Assembly (NCBI RefSeq): GCF_000600005.1 | Contig: NZ_CP007446.1 | Coordinates: 1,452,894-1,516,893 of the forward strand | Source of the DNA: Snodgrassella alvi wkB2 | GTDB taxonomy: Bacteria > Pseudomonadota > Gammaproteobacteria > Burkholderiales > Neisseriaceae | Direction: 5' to 3' | DNA length: 64,000 bases | Part shown: positions 48,082 to 56,206 of the stretch, piece after piece | How the letters are laid out: every line of letters begins with the position of its first letter | Numbering within the stretch: position 1 is the stretch's first letter | Position numbers and translations under genes: made by a program | The notes under the pieces: model-generated | Told to the model about the DNA's origin: nothing | Databases searched by the model: none | What the model saw: only the letters and a program-made list of their open reading frames with translations

Positions 48082-48118
48082 CAATTAAAATACAATTATT
48101 AACAATATGATTTGTTTA
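48082..48118 (+). repeat. Upstream element shared by both lipoprotein genes, copy 1
   Basis: Begins CAATTAAAATACAAT and continues with high similarity to 49570-49606. It contains TACAAT, a possible -10, about 40 bases before the start codon. Confidence 0.6.
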
Positions 48119-48135
48119 TTGAACTAAGGGCTCTT

Positions 48136-49329
48136 ATGAGATTGAAATTTACAAAAATAATATTAATGCTGGCTGTTGCCGGTATGGTTTCGGCATGTGG
48201 TAATAAAACTGAAAAATCCCCTGACAAAATGGTGCGCACTGGTATTCAGCGCATTATGACAGAAGACAATCAGTTTAATTTTAGTGGTTCTTATCAGACA
48301 GAATTTATTATTCAGAATAATGAAAATAAAAGTTCTTCAGAAATAACCGAACCAATAATTGCATCAGAAGTTTCTGCATCAGAAGAATATGATGATGATG
48401 ATACTTCAGAATTAACAGAGTATCACCGCAAACAAATGGATTTGTATAACAAATCTATAGGGAAATTTTTAGGACAATTCGGTAAATCTTTTTCCGTACC
48501 TTTCACTGGTGCTGTAGATATGAAAAAAGGGGTGATGGAAGTGATTCCTGAAGTCCGTTATGAAGATAAAAACGTACTGATTTCTTTTAAATTTCCTACC
48601 TATTTAGATTTTAATAATTTGTCCTTATATCTCGATGGTTCTGCAATTACACATTTGTCAGACACTATGCCTAACAATAAAATGGTAATTGGTGACAAAT
48701 ATATGCAATTCGCTGTACCGCAGGATAAAGCACAACACATACCTGTAGCAGATTTATTAAAAAGCTTACCTAAATCTGTAGATGACGGTTATGCATCAAT
48801 TGATCCGAGCGCATTCAAAAAAGTAAATGTCGACGAATTTGGAAAAACACTGGAAGCAAAATATCAGGTTAATCTGAATACAGACTATGCTTCAAGCCTT
48901 AAATATAATACTGTACTTCTACAAAGTCTTTCTAAGGCTCTAAAAGAGACAGCAGCCAAAGCTGATAAGAATAATAAATATAAACCAGAAGATTACGCTT
49001 TACTGGGGAATATAATTGACGCTTTAGCTTCAATTTATTCCGATAGTGATAATGCTCTTGCAGATACTCCTATGGGTGCTTATTTGGAGAAGCTCAAAAA
49101 TAAATCTAATCTAATGGTAAATAATTTCTACTTTGATTCAAAAGGTCGCATTATTGGTGTACGCTTTAAGACTGACCTTCCAATGGCAATAACAGGTATG
49201 GAAGAGCCAAAAGGAACAATCAGAATAGATTATAAATTTCGGATGGATTACACCGGAAGCCCTAAATTCACCATGCAGCCTACACCACAAAACTCAATCA
49301 ATATGGGATCTCGTCTTGGTTGGTACTGA
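48136..49329 (+). CDS. Lipoprotein of unknown function, paralogue 1
   Basis: A 397-residue lipoprotein with signal KIILMLAVAGMVSAC. I do not recognise the family. After the signal come SPDKMVRTGIQRI, NFSGSYQTEF, an acidic low-complexity stretch with four Asp codons (GAT)4 near residue 87, and a long mature domain. The core VPFTGAVDMKKGVMEVIPEVRYEDK reads like a beta-strand sheet of a periplasmic binding or sensing lipoprotein (LppX/LolA-like folds are a possibility). It is about half identical to the next gene over its whole length. Base composition is more AT-rich than housekeeping neighbours. The ATG at 48136 follows AAGGG; a TTG at 48112 would spoil the signal peptide. Confidence 0.8.
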   Translation: MRLKFTKIILMLAVAGMVSACGNKTEKSPDKMVRTGIQRIMTEDNQFNFSGSYQTEFIIQNNENKSSSEITEPIIASEVSASEEYDDDDTSELTEYHRKQMDLYNKSIGKFLGQFGKSFSVPFTGAVDMKKGVMEVIPEVRYEDKNVLISFKFPTYLDFNNLSLYLDGSAITHLSDTMPNNKMVIGDKYMQFAVPQDKAQHIPVADLLKSLPKSVDDGYASIDPSAFKKVNVDEFGKTLEAKYQVNLNTDYASSLKYNTVLLQSLSKALKETAAKADKNNKYKPEDYALLGNIIDALASIYSDSDNALADTPMGAYLEKLKNKSNLMVNNFYFDSKGRIIGVRFKTDLPMAITGMEEPKGTIRIDYKFRMDYTGSPKFTMQPTPQNSINMGSRLGWY

Positions 49330-49360
49330 TTAATTTTCTTATCTGATTTATAGATTTTTT

Positions 49361-49389
49361 AGCCAGTATGTTTTACATACTGGCTTTTT
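49361..49389 (+). terminator. Terminator after lipoprotein paralogue 1
   Basis: AGCCAGTATG and CATACTGGCT perfect arms around TTTTA, then TTTT. A second, degraded copy follows paralogue 2. Confidence 0.88.
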
Positions 49390-49569
49390 CCATTAATAAG
49401 TTATTTATTACATGTTATTTCAAAACATAAATCCAGACAGAATTAATCCCAACAGATATATTCTGGCTGATTTTTTATAATTATTGTTATAACAACTATT
49501 TTATTCATTTGATATATACCAAACTGTCTGCAAATACAGATACCATTAATTTTACTATCTATATATTTG

Positions 49570-49606
49570 CAATTAAAATACAATAATTAATAATTTGATT
49601 TGTTAA
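49570..49606 (+). repeat. Upstream element shared by both lipoprotein genes, copy 2
   Basis: Starts with the same CAATTAAAATACAAT as copy 1 and stays similar through TTGATTTGTT, supporting duplication of the regulatory region with the gene. Confidence 0.6.
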
Positions 49607-49632
49607 TTTGATTTTAAAGGGACTCATGTTTT

Positions 49633-50862
49633 ATGCGGTTAAATTTTAAAAAATTAATATTAACAATGGCTGTAGCCGGGATAGTTTCAGCATGCAGCCA
49701 CATAAATGACAATTCGCCGGATAAAATGGTGCGGACTGGTGTCCAGCAAATGATTTTAAAAGATAACCGCTTGAACTTCAGTGGTTCTTTTCAAGGAGAA
49801 TATCATATTAATCCTAATACAAACAATGAAGATGAAATTTCTTCTGATACATCTGAAATAAACAAAACTAATGAAACACATAACAATCTTCTAAATACTG
49901 CATCAAAATCACTACCTCAAACAGAAGCAGATGATGATGATGATGATGATGAATCAAAACCAAAAAATTCTTTGGCACCTTTTTTTGAGCAATTCAGTCA
50001 ATCCTTTTCAGTACCCTTTACTGGCGCTATAGATATCCGAAAAGGGCAAATGGAAATAATTCCGGAAGTTCGTTATGAAAACAAAAATGTACTGGTTTCT
50101 TTTAAATTTCCTACCTATATAGACTTCAAAAATCTATCTCTATACACAGATGTTTCCGCTATTACACATTTGCTAGATAAAATACCTCATACTAGAATGG
50201 TAATTGGTGACAAATATTTACAATTAGCTGTACTAAAATCTCAAATAAAAAATATGCCTTTATCCGATCTGTTAAAAAGCTTACCAAAATCAATTGATGA
50301 TGGTTATGCAGCAATTGATCGCGATGCATTCAAAAAAGTAAACGTTGATGAGTATGGAAAAACACTGAAAGCAAAGTATCAGGTTAATCTGAATGTAGAC
50401 TACGCTCTAATGCAGAAAATTGATAATACAATGCTTGAAAGCCTTTCAAAGGCTTTAAAAGAGGCTGCAGACAAAGCTGATCAGAATAGTAAATATAAAC
50501 CTGAGGATTATGCTGCATTACAAAATATAATTGACGAATTCACTTCTACTTTTAATTCTTATTTTTTTGATGAACATGATTCTGATGACAGCGGCGTTTT
50601 TAAAAATCCCTATTTTGGAGTTATAAAGCAATTCAAAAATAATCAAAACCCCATACAATATAATTATTATTTTGATTTGAAAGGAAGAATTATAGGCATC
50701 CGTGAACAGCTAGCATTTCCTAAGGAGGTGGAAAGTATAGATGGAACAGTAAAAATAGATACCAAAATCCACCTAAAATACACAACAAACCCTAAATTTA
50801 CTATGCAGCCACCTACGCCGCAGAATTCAATTAATATAATGTCTCGACCTGAGCTCAATTAA
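49633..50862 (+). CDS. Lipoprotein of unknown function, paralogue 2
   Basis: A 409-residue lipoprotein with signal KLILTMAVAGIVSAC. It is collinear with the preceding gene: SPDKMVRTGVQQM, LNFSGSFQGEY, FSVPFTGAIDIRKGQMEIIPEVRYENK, LLKSLPKSIDDGYAAIDRDAFKKVNVDEYGKTL and KFTMQPPTPQNSIN all have close counterparts there. Its acidic linker is longer, with seven tandem GAT codons (49930-49950) against four. The most variable stretch follows the signal peptide (residues ~60-115), the usual pattern for a surface-exposed or flexible tether. AAAGGGAC lies before the ATG. Function is unknown; it is convergent with the T6SS cluster. Confidence 0.8.
   Translation: MRLNFKKLILTMAVAGIVSACSHINDNSPDKMVRTGVQQMILKDNRLNFSGSFQGEYHINPNTNNEDEISSDTSEINKTNETHNNLLNTASKSLPQTEADDDDDDDESKPKNSLAPFFEQFSQSFSVPFTGAIDIRKGQMEIIPEVRYENKNVLVSFKFPTYIDFKNLSLYTDVSAITHLLDKIPHTRMVIGDKYLQLAVLKSQIKNMPLSDLLKSLPKSIDDGYAAIDRDAFKKVNVDEYGKTLKAKYQVNLNVDYALMQKIDNTMLESLSKALKEAADKADQNSKYKPEDYAALQNIIDEFTSTFNSYFFDEHDSDDSGVFKNPYFGVIKQFKNNQNPIQYNYYFDLKGRIIGIREQLAFPKEVESIDGTVKIDTKIHLKYTTNPKFTMQPPTPQNSINIMSRPELN
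49930..49950 (+). repeat. (GAT)7 microsatellite inside lipoprotein paralogue 2
   Basis: Seven tandem GAT codons encode a poly-Asp run. Unit changes stay in frame and would alter linker length only. The equivalent tract in paralogue 1 (48391-48402) has four units. Confidence 0.85.
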
Positions 50863-50895
50863 TTAAAATTCAATTTATCAGTTTCAAGTATTTTT

Positions 50896-50925
50896 AGCCA
50901 GTATACTAAAACATACTGGCTATTT
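50896..50925 (+). terminator. Degraded copy of the lipoprotein terminator
   Basis: AGCCAGTAT and ATACTGGCT arms around ACTAAAAC. The stem matches the terminator at 49361-49389, but the T-run is interrupted, so it may be weak. Confidence 0.6.
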
Positions 50926-51255
50926 TATATTGATAATTTTTTCTGAATGTTATGTCAAAATATGGATAAAGACTGAATTAATCACGCAGGGTATACTTTA
51001 ACTGATTTTTCTATTGTTATTCATAATAAACTACTCTACACGTTTAATATATAACAAACCAACTGCAAATACTTATGCCTAAATGGCTCAGTACACATTT
51101 TGGCAAATATAAATTCGTCTATTTACAAACAAAATATAAACAAAGAATCTGGGTAATTTAATTCAAACACAATTTTTATTCGATAATAATTCAATCTGTA
51201 GCTTATTAGTTTCAAAGTATAGCCAAATTAAAAACTAATATGCTGATATATGAAT

Positions 51256-51297
51256 AGTAAAAAGGACATATACTTACTTAAATCTGCCCTTTTTACT
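51256..51297 (-). terminator. Probable terminator after clpV
   Basis: AGTAAAAAGG and CCTTTTTACT perfect 10-base arms around a 22-base loop, just past the clpV stop. Confidence 0.65.
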
Positions 51298-51315
51298 ATA
51301 TTCGGTGATTAAAAG

Positions 51316-54006
51316 TTATATTGGCTGATTTTCGCTATTTGTTTCAGCTGCCACCTCTTTTAATGGTTCATCACTCAAAGTGATGACTACGCCTTGCTCT
51401 CCCAAATCAAGCTGGATATAGGCACTATTCTGACCTTGCTGCTTTTCCAGCAATAATTGTCTGGCCAGTTCGGGGACAATTTGCTGCTGCAACATCTGTT
51501 CAAAATAGCGTACGCCCAAATCATGACCGGCTGTTGTTTGCGCCAGCGCCACTACCAGTGTATTACTATACTCACAGGTAACAGCAAACTGAGCTGCAAT
51601 TTTAGCTGCAATGCGGTCTAGTTGCTGACGGATAATAATCTGCATATCGTCAGCAGATAACGGACGAAAAGCCAGTACATTCATACGCCCGAGCAAAGCA
51701 GGAGCAAGAACTTCCCGGATGGGCTGATCGACCAGTTCCAGTCGGGTTGGTAAATCGGCATCAGGAGCATTTTGTAAAGCTTCGCTGCCCAGATTGGATG
51801 TCATCAACAGAATGGTGTTTTTGAAGTTGATGATGCGCCCTTCTCCGTCTCGCATAACACCCTGGTCAAATACCTGATAGAAAATATTAAGCACATCCGG
51901 ATGGGCTTTTTCTATTTCATCTAGCAGTACTACTGAATAAGGACGCTTACGTACTGCTTCAGTAAGGACTCCGCCTTTGCCATAGCCCACATATCCCGGA
52001 GGCGCACCTTTAAGCTGAGCTACTGTATGTGATTCCTGATATTCAGACATATTGATGGTAATCATTGTGTCTTCACTACCAAAAAGTGATCTGGCCAGTG
52101 CTTTGGCTGTTCTGGTTTTACCAACGCCGGATGTACCTGTTAACAGGAATACTCCAAGCGGCTTGTTGGGTTCGCCAAGTCCGGCTTTCTGGGTACGAAT
52201 ATGATTAACAATACTACTAACGCTGTCTTCCTGACCAATTACCTCACTGTTAAGCTGTTCAGATAAGGTCATCAGACGCTCAATTTCATCATCCAGCATG
52301 CGACCGGCAGGAATGCCTGTCCATTCACTAATTACACTGGCAATGACTTGCTGATCCACATCCAGGCTAATGTTTTGCTGCAATTGCTGAAAAGACTGAT
52401 TATGTGTATGCAGATTGCTTTTATGCTCATCTTTTGTACGCGCATCCAGTACTGCCTGAGCAGCTTCCTGTTCCTGAACAAATTTTTGTTTTTCTTCTTC
52501 TATTTCCTGATCTAATTGCTGTAGCTGCTGCCGGCACTGCTCCAATCTTTCGTTATCTATCTGGTGTCCGAGAAGAATATCCTGTTGCAGACGGTCGATT
52601 TCTTCTTGAAGTGCGCTGTGCAGGGAGATTCTTTTAATCAGATTCAGTGGTAATGTTTGCATACCAAGTCTGACTTTAGCTGCAGCGGTATCCAGTAAAT
52701 CGATGGCTTTATCAGGAAGCTGACGATCCGGTAAATACCGGCGTGACAATGTAACAGCGGCTTTAATCGCATCATCTTTAATATGCACCTGATGATGTTC
52801 TGCATAGAGTTTAGCAATACCGCGCAGCATCTGACAGGCTTTTTCATCATCCGGTTCATCTACTTTTACTGGCTGAAAACGGCGCTCAAGAGCAGCATCG
52901 GTTTCAAAATATTGTTTGTATTCAGACCAGGTGGTTGCTGCGATAGTGCGCAACTGACCACGGGCAAGTGCAGGTTTGAGTAAGTTGGCTGCATCAGACC
53001 CTCCGGCCTGATTACCGGCACCAATAATGGTATGAGCTTCATCTATAAACAGGATGGTTGGTTCAGAAGCATGCTGAATGGCTTCGATTACCGTTTTCAG
53101 ACGCTGCTCAAATTCACCTTTCAAGCCGGAACCAGCCTGTAACAGTCCCATATCAAGAGCAAGAATATGGGTATTTTTCAGATGGCTGCCCACTTCGTCA
53201 TTGGCGATTTTCAATGCCAGCCCTTCAACAAGTGCTGTTTTACCTACTCCCGGTTCGCCAACCAATATTGGATTATTTTTACGCCGTCTGCTCAAAATAT
53301 CTTCTATCTGGCTGATTTCTTCATCCCGCCCGAAAATTGCATCAATATATCCGTCTCTGGCTCTTTGAGTAAGATCGATGGTAAAGCGCGACAAGGCTTC
53401 CTGTTCTGCCGGCGATTGTTTATCCTGTAAGTTACTGGTATTGAGTATATTCTGTGTGGCTGGTGTTTCAGCAGGTTCTGCTGTTTTACTATCGGCATCT
53501 ATTCTCTTGGTGAAGATCGCATCATTTTCTGTGTTTGCTTCAACTGAGTATTTATCCAGCCATCGTCCTGCTTCAGCCAGTTGTCCTGCTCTGAATATCA
53601 GTAACTGCCATAAATCTGTAAGTGTAAAGATGCTAGGAATTTTCTGGATAGCTTCAAGCAAATGCAATGAGCGGACTTCTTCTTGTCCGTGTTCAATAGA
53701 TGCCAGCATCCATGCCTGTTCTATCCATTTAAGTAATGCGCGTGAAAGCTCAGGTTTCTGAGGTACTCGCTGCCAGGGCAGTTTATCCAGTCCGGCCAGC
53801 AAGTCATCCCACAAACGGTTGACGTTGATTTCGTTCTGGCGCAATAAGAGATTCAGGTCATTATTATCTGTTTCAAGTAATTTGACGAGAAAATGTTCAG
53901 GCAATATTTCATGATGGCCACGGCTTAAACAGAAGTTAGCAGCCTCATTCAGTGCCCGTGCACAATTTTCATTGAGTTTTCTTAATAATTGCATTGAATC
54001 TTTCAT
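51316..54006 (-). CDS. tssH: T6SS AAA+ ATPase ClpV (TssH)
   Basis: Hexameric unfoldase that disassembles contracted TssB/TssC sheaths for recycling. The 896 residues comprise an N-domain (LNENCARALNEAANFCLSRGHHEILPEHFLVKLL), AAA1 with GEPGVGKTALVEG near residue 248, a coiled-coil middle domain, and AAA2 with LTGTSGVGKTRTAKALA near 623 and the pore-loop region KGAPPGYVGYGKGGVLTEAVR. The N-domain and the absence of ClpB-specific features fit ClpV. The frame continues upstream to 54039, but the ATG at 54006 follows GGAG and gives the usual MKDSMQLLRKLN start. A terminator-like hairpin ends only about 22 bases upstream, so expression may depend on readthrough from hcp. Confidence 0.93.
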   Translation of the reverse strand: MKDSMQLLRKLNENCARALNEAANFCLSRGHHEILPEHFLVKLLETDNNDLNLLLRQNEINVNRLWDDLLAGLDKLPWQRVPQKPELSRALLKWIEQAWMLASIEHGQEEVRSLHLLEAIQKIPSIFTLTDLWQLLIFRAGQLAEAGRWLDKYSVEANTENDAIFTKRIDADSKTAEPAETPATQNILNTSNLQDKQSPAEQEALSRFTIDLTQRARDGYIDAIFGRDEEISQIEDILSRRRKNNPILVGEPGVGKTALVEGLALKIANDEVGSHLKNTHILALDMGLLQAGSGLKGEFEQRLKTVIEAIQHASEPTILFIDEAHTIIGAGNQAGGSDAANLLKPALARGQLRTIAATTWSEYKQYFETDAALERRFQPVKVDEPDDEKACQMLRGIAKLYAEHHQVHIKDDAIKAAVTLSRRYLPDRQLPDKAIDLLDTAAAKVRLGMQTLPLNLIKRISLHSALQEEIDRLQQDILLGHQIDNERLEQCRQQLQQLDQEIEEEKQKFVQEQEAAQAVLDARTKDEHKSNLHTHNQSFQQLQQNISLDVDQQVIASVISEWTGIPAGRMLDDEIERLMTLSEQLNSEVIGQEDSVSSIVNHIRTQKAGLGEPNKPLGVFLLTGTSGVGKTRTAKALARSLFGSEDTMITINMSEYQESHTVAQLKGAPPGYVGYGKGGVLTEAVRKRPYSVVLLDEIEKAHPDVLNIFYQVFDQGVMRDGEGRIINFKNTILLMTSNLGSEALQNAPDADLPTRLELVDQPIREVLAPALLGRMNVLAFRPLSADDMQIIIRQQLDRIAAKIAAQFAVTCEYSNTLVVALAQTTAGHDLGVRYFEQMLQQQIVPELARQLLLEKQQGQNSAYIQLDLGEQGVVITLSDEPLKEVAAETNSENQPI

Positions 54007-54027
54007 TACGGCTCCGGCTAAATACAT

Positions 54028-54054
54028 AAAAAGGCGCACAGATGCGTGCGCCTT
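54028..54054 (-). terminator. Intrinsic terminator between hcp and clpV
   Basis: On the minus strand AAGGCGCAC and GTGCGCCTT form a GC-rich stem around six bases, followed by TTTTT. It sits directly after hcp and 22 bases before the clpV start codon. Confidence 0.85.
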
Positions 54055-54067
54055 GAGTTAATTAAAA

Positions 54068-54553
54068 TTAACGGTTCTCAACCCAGCTGTCGGAATGAAC
54101 AATATTGCCATCCTTGTAAGCCCAGGTGATTTTTTCGTAACGCAATTCCACTTCTTCAAGATGGTTATAGCGTTCTTTACTGGTTTCTTTAATGTTGTGC
54201 ATTTTAGGACGCACAGCCACTACTTTCACATTTTCTAGCAGGGTGTTGAAATATTCTTTCTCCTGACCTGCATCGTCAATGCGATACCATTTAAATTCCA
54301 GGGATTTAAGGTTCTGACCATTAGTTACTGCTTTGTAAAGATATGGTGAAGAAGCATCATATTCTTTTACAAAGGAAATAGGTTTGTGTACACGAGTACC
54401 TGTCAGTTTACCGGTATTGCCGTCAGTAGGAATATAAACTTCGTGATCGAATGCCAATACTTCTACTGAGCCTTCACGATTCTGTACAGTTACAGAGCCT
54501 TTAACCTCTGAACCACCGTCATCCTTGATCCATAAATAAGCAGGAATTGCCAT
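54068..54553 (-). CDS. hcp: T6SS tube protein Hcp (TssD)
   Basis: Forms the hexameric inner tube that is propelled out of the cell. The 161-residue product begins AIPAYLWIKDDGGSEVKGSVT, followed by VEVLAFDHEVYIPTD, THKPISF-like VHKPISFVKEYDASSPYLYKAV and LEFKWYRIDDAGQEKEYFNTLLENVKVVAVRPKM, all standard Hcp strands. The C-terminal EEVELRYEKITWAYKDGNIVHSDSW is also conserved. AAAGGA precedes the start. The terminator immediately after its stop suggests abundant short hcp-ended transcripts. Confidence 0.95.
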   Translation of the reverse strand: MAIPAYLWIKDDGGSEVKGSVTVQNREGSVEVLAFDHEVYIPTDGNTGKLTGTRVHKPISFVKEYDASSPYLYKAVTNGQNLKSLEFKWYRIDDAGQEKEYFNTLLENVKVVAVRPKMHNIKETSKERYNHLEEVELRYEKITWAYKDGNIVHSDSWVENR

Positions 54554-54587
54554 ATGAATATCCTTTAATTAGTTAATAAATATTACA

Positions 54588-56198
54588 TTAGTCGGTATGA
54601 TTCATATCAACCAAGGTAATTTCGACACGACGATTTTTACTACGCCCTTGCGGGTCGTCGTTGGTTGCTATGGGTTTGCTATCCCCATATCCCTGTACAG
54701 TAAAATGGTCTTCCGGAAAGGTGGATGCACTCACTAGCCAGTCACGTACAGCTTCAGCTCTGTGAAATGACAGAGTTTTGTTGCTGGCAGCATTTCCGGT
54801 GTTATCGGTATGACCATCTATTAGTACTCTTTTATTCGGGTTCGCCTGTACCCAGGTTAATACCCCTTGTAAAACCAGTTTGGCATCCGCTTTAAGCTGA
54901 CTCTGACCTACGTCAAACAATGCTGTGGTATCTAAACGGATAATTTGTTTTTTCTGCTTCTCCATCTGGAAAGAATTTATGTCTTTATTGATAACTGCTA
55001 ATAATTCGGTAGCATGATATAAACCGAATCCCATTCTTCTGGGTTCACCGAATGTCTTATAGTCCTGTAATGTCTGCTGAATGATTTTTAAATTTTTAAT
55101 ACTGTCCAGACGTTCATTTTCAAGGTGCTGAGGTATCGCTATATATTGCTGATGAGCAGCAATAACTTCCTGCAGCCATTTTTTATTTTGAACAAACGAA
55201 TACCCAGTACCAATGAGAATGAACAGCAGGAAACAGTCAATTGCGTAACACAGATATTTTGCACCTTTACTTAAATAGTGCTGGCGTACAAAGCTATTCT
55301 CAATAACCGGAAAATTTTTCAGACCGTTAACTATAAAAGTATGAACCGGACTAACAAATCCTGTTTTTTCAATTTCAAATTTACGCCAGTCTGCTTGCTG
55401 ATTAGTATTGAAACTGTTTAACCAGACACATGACATCATATACAGAGAATGACGATATGATTTTTCCGGCAACAAATTTTTAATCACATATTTACTGAGC
55501 CATTGCTGATTCAGATAAAGTGTGGATGTGGTTCTATAATCCAGATGTTCCGGCTGTTGGGCATTCAAAGCTGCTCTGCTATCCAGCTGTTTTTGTAAAC
55601 AGGAAAAATACTCTTGCACATCAGTACGCTCCCTGCAAAGCTGATTACTATTGTTTTCAGGCCAGTAATCAAGATTTTCATTAAGTAGATCGGTATGGAT
55701 ACCCAATGTCAGCGGCAGGCGGCGTTTGTATGAAGCCTGAATGGTTTCGATTTCCTGCCGCCATTGTGAAATACGCTGCTCCAGTGCTGCCACATGAGGA
55801 TATTTATCTGGATTAAGTATCAAAAATATACCGTTAGCAATTTTATTCTGTTCATCCAGATTCTGATAAATACTGATTAACTGCGCACAGTCTTCGACCC
55901 TGATCCACATTGAATCACGCAACAGTCTCCAGCGTTCAGAAGATTCTATCCAATCAGATATATCATCGCCTGCTACGAGAATGATGCGCTGGGATTTAGG
56001 TATATTGTACAGACTTACTGCACTTTGCTTGCGAAACCAGAATTGATTCTGATACCACAGAAATCCGCATGCCAGTACTATGAGTATACTGAGGCATATT
56101 TTGATTACCCAGTATATATCCCAAATTTGCCAGATAAAATATAGCGACAGGCAAACAATCCAGACAAGCAGTAATGTGTAATAAATGCGTTTACTCAT
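54588..56198 (-). CDS. T6SS membrane protein with TssM-like N-terminus and OmpA-type peptidoglycan-binding C-terminus
   Basis: A 536-residue inner-membrane protein. Two N-terminal helices (residues ~9-27 and 31-49), a cytoplasmic region of about 260 residues, and a third helix (CYAIDCFLLFILIGTGYSF, ~318-336) resemble the topology of the N-terminal part of TssM/IcmF. I see no Walker motif and no large periplasmic TssM domain. Instead the C-terminus from ~420 is an OmpA/MotB domain: TTALFDVGQSQLKADAK, LIDGHTDNTGNAASN, LSFHRAEAVRDWLV and QGRSKNRRVEITLV. It lies between tssL and hcp. It is probably the peptidoglycan anchor of the T6SS membrane complex, comparable in role to TagN/TagP-type proteins or a shortened TssM. 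Confidence 0.75.
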   Translation of the reverse strand: MSKRIYYTLLLVWIVCLSLYFIWQIWDIYWVIKICLSILIVLACGFLWYQNQFWFRKQSAVSLYNIPKSQRIILVAGDDISDWIESSERWRLLRDSMWIRVEDCAQLISIYQNLDEQNKIANGIFLILNPDKYPHVAALEQRISQWRQEIETIQASYKRRLPLTLGIHTDLLNENLDYWPENNSNQLCRERTDVQEYFSCLQKQLDSRAALNAQQPEHLDYRTTSTLYLNQQWLSKYVIKNLLPEKSYRHSLYMMSCVWLNSFNTNQQADWRKFEIEKTGFVSPVHTFIVNGLKNFPVIENSFVRQHYLSKGAKYLCYAIDCFLLFILIGTGYSFVQNKKWLQEVIAAHQQYIAIPQHLENERLDSIKNLKIIQQTLQDYKTFGEPRRMGFGLYHATELLAVINKDINSFQMEKQKKQIIRLDTTALFDVGQSQLKADAKLVLQGVLTWVQANPNKRVLIDGHTDNTGNAASNKTLSFHRAEAVRDWLVSASTFPEDHFTVQGYGDSKPIATNDDPQGRSKNRRVEITLVDMNHTD

Positions 56199-56206
56199 TT
56201 GGTACC

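Larger units (their letters stand above)
47748..48135. other. Divergent AT-rich region before the lipoprotein genes
   Basis: 388 bases holding promoters for the DUF4177 unit (minus) and the first lipoprotein (plus). It includes an 11-base-arm inverted repeat and a promoter-proximal segment shared with the second lipoprotein gene, both listed separately. No gene was seen. Confidence 0.5.
49330..49632. other. Gap between the two lipoprotein paralogues
   Basis: 303 bases with the terminator of paralogue 1, then AT-rich sequence, then the shared upstream element of paralogue 2. Much of this gap is similar to the DNA that follows paralogue 2 (about 50922-51110), so it belongs to the duplicated unit. 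Confidence 0.6.
50863..51315. other. Gap between the lipoprotein genes and clpV
   Basis: 453 bases between convergent genes. The left half (to about 51110) is similar to the spacer between the two lipoproteins but leads to no third gene. The right end holds the clpV terminator. No other gene was seen. Confidence 0.6.

Noticed and set aside
48136-50862. The paired lipoproteins as T6SS immunity proteins or TssJ
   Set aside because: They are far larger than TssJ, lie on the other strand with their own promoters and terminators, and no effector gene neighbours them. The link to the T6SS is proximity only.
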